Assembly (NCBI GenBank): GCA_017624735.1
Contig: JAGAMK010000020.1
Span: 1 to 64,000, forward strand
Direction: 5' to 3'
DNA: 64,000 bases
Source: Clostridia bacterium
GTDB taxonomy: Bacteria > Bacillota > Clostridia > Oscillospirales > Acutalibacteraceae
Shown here: in pieces, positions 60,989 to 64,000 of the stretch
How the letters are laid out: each line of letters opens with the position of its first letter
How positions within the stretch are numbered: position 1 is the first letter of the stretch
The notes under the pieces: generated by a model
Databases searched by the model: none
The model's input: only the letters and a program-made list of their open reading frames with translations
Told to the model about the DNA's origin: nothing
Translations under genes and position numbers: made by a program

Positions 60989-63900
60989 ATGAAGAAAACA
61001 AACAGATTTTTATCGGTCATACTGGCATTAATGATGATAATTAGCGTTATCCCAATGTCAGCAATACCTGCAAGTGCAGCAACATCCGGCACTTGTGGTG
61101 ATAATCTTACATGGGAATATGACGAAGAATCAGGCGTATTGGCCATTTTAGGTACAGGTGCTATGTATAATTATGGATTAAATAATCGTCCATGGGAAGA
61201 TTATGCTGATGAAGTTTATTTTGTTGACATTGGAGATAATGTGACCACAATCTCTAATTTCGCTTTTTATGGTTTTTCAAGTCTTAATTCCATAGTACTT
61301 GGTAACAGCATTACAACAATTGGTGACTGTGCATTTGAATCTGCAGCATTGATTAGTGTAACAATTCCTGTTAGTGTAGTGTCGATTGGTGTAGGGGCAT
61401 TCTGGGATAATTCACGTCTTATGGATGTGTATTATGATGGCACTGAAGAACAATGGAATGCTATTACAATAGGATATGATAACGACCCATTATTCTGTGC
61501 ACAGATTAGTTTCAAAGAAGTAACTACAAACCCCTCGGGACTTTGTGGCGAAAATGCAACTTGGGAATTTGACCCATCAACTGGCATACTTACCATTTCA
61601 GGTACTGGTGAGATGACCGATTTTGTTGTAAAAACATCATCATGGCCACATCAAAATAATCGACCATGGGAAGATTATAAAAACTCAATAACATCTGTAA
61701 TCATTGAAGAAGGAGTAACAACTATAGGTAAATATGCCTTTTATGATTTGTCTAAACTTAAAAATGTCACAATTTCTGATAGCGTAACTAAAATTGGCTT
61801 TTGGGCATTTACAGACTGTGTAAGTCTTGAAAGTTTAATAATTCCTGATAGTGTAACAACAATCGACGTTAACGCATTTGCTGATTGCACAAGCCTTATT
61901 GAAGTTACACTTTCTAACAACCTAACAGTAATTGGCGGGCATGCATTCTCCGGCTGTTGCAGTCTTAAAGACATAACAATACCTGATAGTGTAGAAATAA
62001 TAGCTCAATATGCATTTTATGGCTGTGAAAGTCTTACAAATATCACAATTCCTGATAGTGTTATAACAATTGGAGAATGGGCATTTGGTGATTGTACAAA
62101 TCTTGTAAATGTAAAAATTGGCAATAATGTAACAACACTTGATAAATATGTATTTTCTGGCTGTTATAACATAAAAAATCTTGCAATTTCTGAAAGCGTT
62201 ACTACAATAGGTGAAAGTGCTTTTGCAAGGTGCGATAGTCTTACTGGTATAACTGTGGATAAGGAAAATCAGTATTATTCAAGTGATGAATATGGTGTAT
62301 TGTTTGATAAAACTAAAACAACACTTCTTGAGTATCCTGTAGGTAATACAAGAACTAGTTATACAATTCCCGATGGTGTAACAGTAATTGACACACAAGC
62401 ATTCTTGGAGTGTGAAAACCTTACAAGTGTAACAATTCCTAATAGTGTAATATCAATTGGTAATGGCGCATTTAGAGAGTGTTCAAGTCTCACAAGCATT
62501 ATAATTCCTGATGGTATAACAATAATCAATGAAGATACATTTTTAGGTTGTATAAACCTTGCGAGCGTAACAATTCCTAATAGTGTAACAATAATTGGTA
62601 ATGCTGCATTCAGAGAATGTACAAGCCTTACAAGTATAACAATACCTGATAGCGTAACAACAATTGATAATTATGCATTTGAATTTTGTTCAGGCTTCAC
62701 AGGTATAACAATTCCTAATAGCGTAACAACAATTGGTAATTTGGTGTTTCATAAATGCACAAATCTTACAAGTATAACAATACCTGATAGTGTAACATCA
62801 ATTGGTAGTGCGATATTTGAAGATTGTACAGCTCTTAAAACTGTTACAATTTCGAATAATGCAACTAAAATAAGTTCTCATTTGTTCGATGGTTGTACAA
62901 ATCTTGAAAACTTTGTTATTCCAGATACTGTTACATCAATTGAATATGCTGCTTTTGAAAATTGTACAAGTCTTAAAAACATTACAATTCCTGATAGTGT
63001 AACAACAATTGCAGATGATGCTTTTTCAGGTTGCACAAGTCTTGAAAACATCACGATTCCGAATGGGATAACAGAAATAGATTGGTTTGTGTTTAGAAAT
63101 TGCACAAGTTTAAAAAGTATTGTAATTCCGGATAGTGTAACGGCGGTGGGAAGACTTTCGTTTTTTAATTGTACAAACCTTAAAGATGTTTATTATTTCG
63201 GTACAGAAGAACAATGGAACGCAATTGAAATCGATTCTGCCGACAATGGTAACAACGCACTGTTGAATGCAACAATTCACTATAATTATGTAGACCCAGA
63301 TAAATTCACAGGCATTCAGGATAACCATTTTTACAAAAATGATGTAATGCAAAAAGCATATCAGCTCGTTGAATTTGATGGTGATTTCTATTTCATCGGT
63401 GACAGACATGAAATCATTAAAGGTAGAAAAGCATACCTCAGCGAGGAAAGAATCAACGGTCTTACATATGCAGATGGTACACCAATTGCAGTTGGCTCAT
63501 ACGATTTTGACGAGAATGGCAAAATGATTATATTAAATGGTGTTGTTGGTAATAACGTTTACAAGAATAATATTAAATTAAAGGCTTACCAGCTTGTCGA
63601 GGTTGATGGTGATTTCTACTTCATTGGTGACAGACACGAAATCATTAAAGGAAGAAAAGCATACCTCAACGAAGAAAGAATCAACGGTCTTACATATGCA
63701 GATGGTACACCAATTGCAGTTGGCTCATACGATTTTGACGAGAACGGTAAAATGATTATATTAAATGGTGTTGTTGGGAATAACGTTTACAAGAATAATA
63801 TTAAATTAAAGGCTTACCAGCTTGTCGAGGTTGATGGTGATTTCTACTTCATTGGTGACAGACACGAAATCATTAAAGGAAGAAAAGCATACCTCAGCAA

Positions 63901-64000
63901 AGAAAGAATCAACGGTCTTACATATGCAGATGGTACACCAATTGCAGTTGGTTCTTACGATTTTGACGAGAACGGTAAAATGATTATATTAGATGGTGTT
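60989..64000 (+). CDS. Large BspA-type LRR surface protein, truncated by the window end
   Basis: The frame is open from ATG 60989 (AAGGAG upstream) to the last base, 1004 codons. It has a signal peptide of about 30 residues ending ASAA. Two modules of the type CGDNLTWEYDEESGVLAILGTG (about residues 36-60 and again near 187-210) are followed by more than 20 BspA/TpLRR repeats of ~23 residues (SVTTIGNYAFxxCTSL style). The C-terminus has 76-residue modules (period 228 bp) with core GDFYFIGDRHEIIKGRKAYL and INGLTYADGTPI. The cell-surface role and adhesion are inferred from family knowledge. The end of the gene is outside the window. Confidence 0.9.
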   Translation, partial: MKKTNRFLSVILALMMIISVIPMSAIPASAATSGTCGDNLTWEYDEESGVLAILGTGAMYNYGLNNRPWEDYADEVYFVDIGDNVTTISNFAFYGFSSLNSIVLGNSITTIGDCAFESAALISVTIPVSVVSIGVGAFWDNSRLMDVYYDGTEEQWNAITIGYDNDPLFCAQISFKEVTTNPSGLCGENATWEFDPSTGILTISGTGEMTDFVVKTSSWPHQNNRPWEDYKNSITSVIIEEGVTTIGKYAFYDLSKLKNVTISDSVTKIGFWAFTDCVSLESLIIPDSVTTIDVNAFADCTSLIEVTLSNNLTVIGGHAFSGCCSLKDITIPDSVEIIAQYAFYGCESLTNITIPDSVITIGEWAFGDCTNLVNVKIGNNVTTLDKYVFSGCYNIKNLAISESVTTIGESAFARCDSLTGITVDKENQYYSSDEYGVLFDKTKTTLLEYPVGNTRTSYTIPDGVTVIDTQAFLECENLTSVTIPNSVISIGNGAFRECSSLTSIIIPDGITIINEDTFLGCINLASVTIPNSVTIIGNAAFRECTSLTSITIPDSVTTIDNYAFEFCSGFTGITIPNSVTTIGNLVFHKCTNLTSITIPDSVTSIGSAIFEDCTALKTVTISNNATKISSHLFDGCTNLENFVIPDTVTSIEYAAFENCTSLKNITIPDSVTTIADDAFSGCTSLENITIPNGITEIDWFVFRNCTSLKSIVIPDSVTAVGRLSFFNCTNLKDVYYFGTEEQWNAIEIDSADNGNNALLNATIHYNYVDPDKFTGIQDNHFYKNDVMQKAYQLVEFDGDFYFIGDRHEIIKGRKAYLSEERINGLTYADGTPIAVGSYDFDENGKMIILNGVVGNNVYKNNIKLKAYQLVEVDGDFYFIGDRHEIIKGRKAYLNEERINGLTYADGTPIAVGSYDFDENGKMIILNGVVGNNVYKNNIKLKAYQLVEVDGDFYFIGDRHEIIKGRKAYLSKERINGLTYADGTPIAVGSYDFDENGKMIILDGV
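63347..64000 (+). repeat. Tandem 228-bp modules at the end of the LRR protein
   Basis: Three units, with starts near 63347, 63575 and 63803, are almost identical at DNA level, with long runs shared without mismatch between the second and third. They correspond to the same 76-residue module found at 25.27-25.90 kb. The last unit is cut by the window end. Confidence 0.85.

Overview
The window looks like a chromosomal segment of a strictly anaerobic, low-GC Gram-positive gut-type Clostridia, probably Oscillospiraceae/Ruminococcus-like. The evidence is AT-rich DNA with strong Shine-Dalgarno sites, an [FeFe]-hydrogenase maturation set (hydE, hydG, hydF), an oxygen-sensitive class III ribonucleotide reductase, a dockerin-bearing secreted peptidase, several glycoside hydrolases (GH16, GH35, a GH39-like enzyme, a sialidase-like protein) and BspA-type leucine-rich-repeat surface proteins. 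No rRNA, tRNA or CRISPR array was recognised by eye.

Region 1 (1-10,000) is an accessory island. An IS3-family element is followed by a 932-aa protein with an N-terminal DUF4062/TIR-like domain, a tiny well-signalled ORF, a 1164-aa SIR2-TPR protein and a small protein resembling TNT/ART-type NAD-consuming toxins. A DUF4288-like protein and a GNAT acetyltransferase come next. Three genes with likely nucleotide/NAD-directed folds in a row, beside an IS, form the best candidate here for an undescribed (anti-phage or toxin-type) system. The function is inference. The island also holds 15-bp direct repeats around the toxin-like gene and three near-identical terminators.

Region 2 (10,000-19,600) carries housekeeping-type membrane and secreted proteins: a PAP2 phosphatase, an XRE regulator, a DUF4434 protein, M28-dockerin, TspO, GH16, DUF2752, a TM2/zinc-ribbon protein and a large GH39-like enzyme. 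Region 3 (19,600-24,400) is the TM1266 regulator-hydE-hydG-hydF operon behind a structured leader, then a small XRE repressor with a palindromic operator.

Region 4 (24,400-34,900) holds a BspA-like surface protein, a cobalamin-riboswitch-controlled DUF4430 lipoprotein plus ECF S-component, a GDPD-like protein, the potABCD polyamine transporter, YlmH and an esterase. Region 5 (34,200-45,300) has PanT-like/CoaX pantothenate genes, a radical SAM protein, MscL with a zinc ribbon, proC, a MIF-like protein, cysK, an amino-acid permease, a GH35 beta-galactosidase and a Y-family polymerase with a YolD-like partner.

Region 6 (45,300-49,500) is the anaerobic dNTP module: nrdG, then nrdD fused to a redoxin domain, then trxB, with an NrdR-type box and promoter between nrdG and nrdD. 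Region 7 (49,500-64,000) contains a rhodanese, a flavin reductase, a sialidase-like protein, a kinase/esterase pair, a ChbG deacetylase, a TipAS-type MerR regulator, a decayed hydrolase, an AraC regulator, a DUF6273-like secreted protein, two small membrane proteins and a giant BspA-like protein that runs off the end. That last protein shares a tandem 76-residue module with the one at 24.4 kb.
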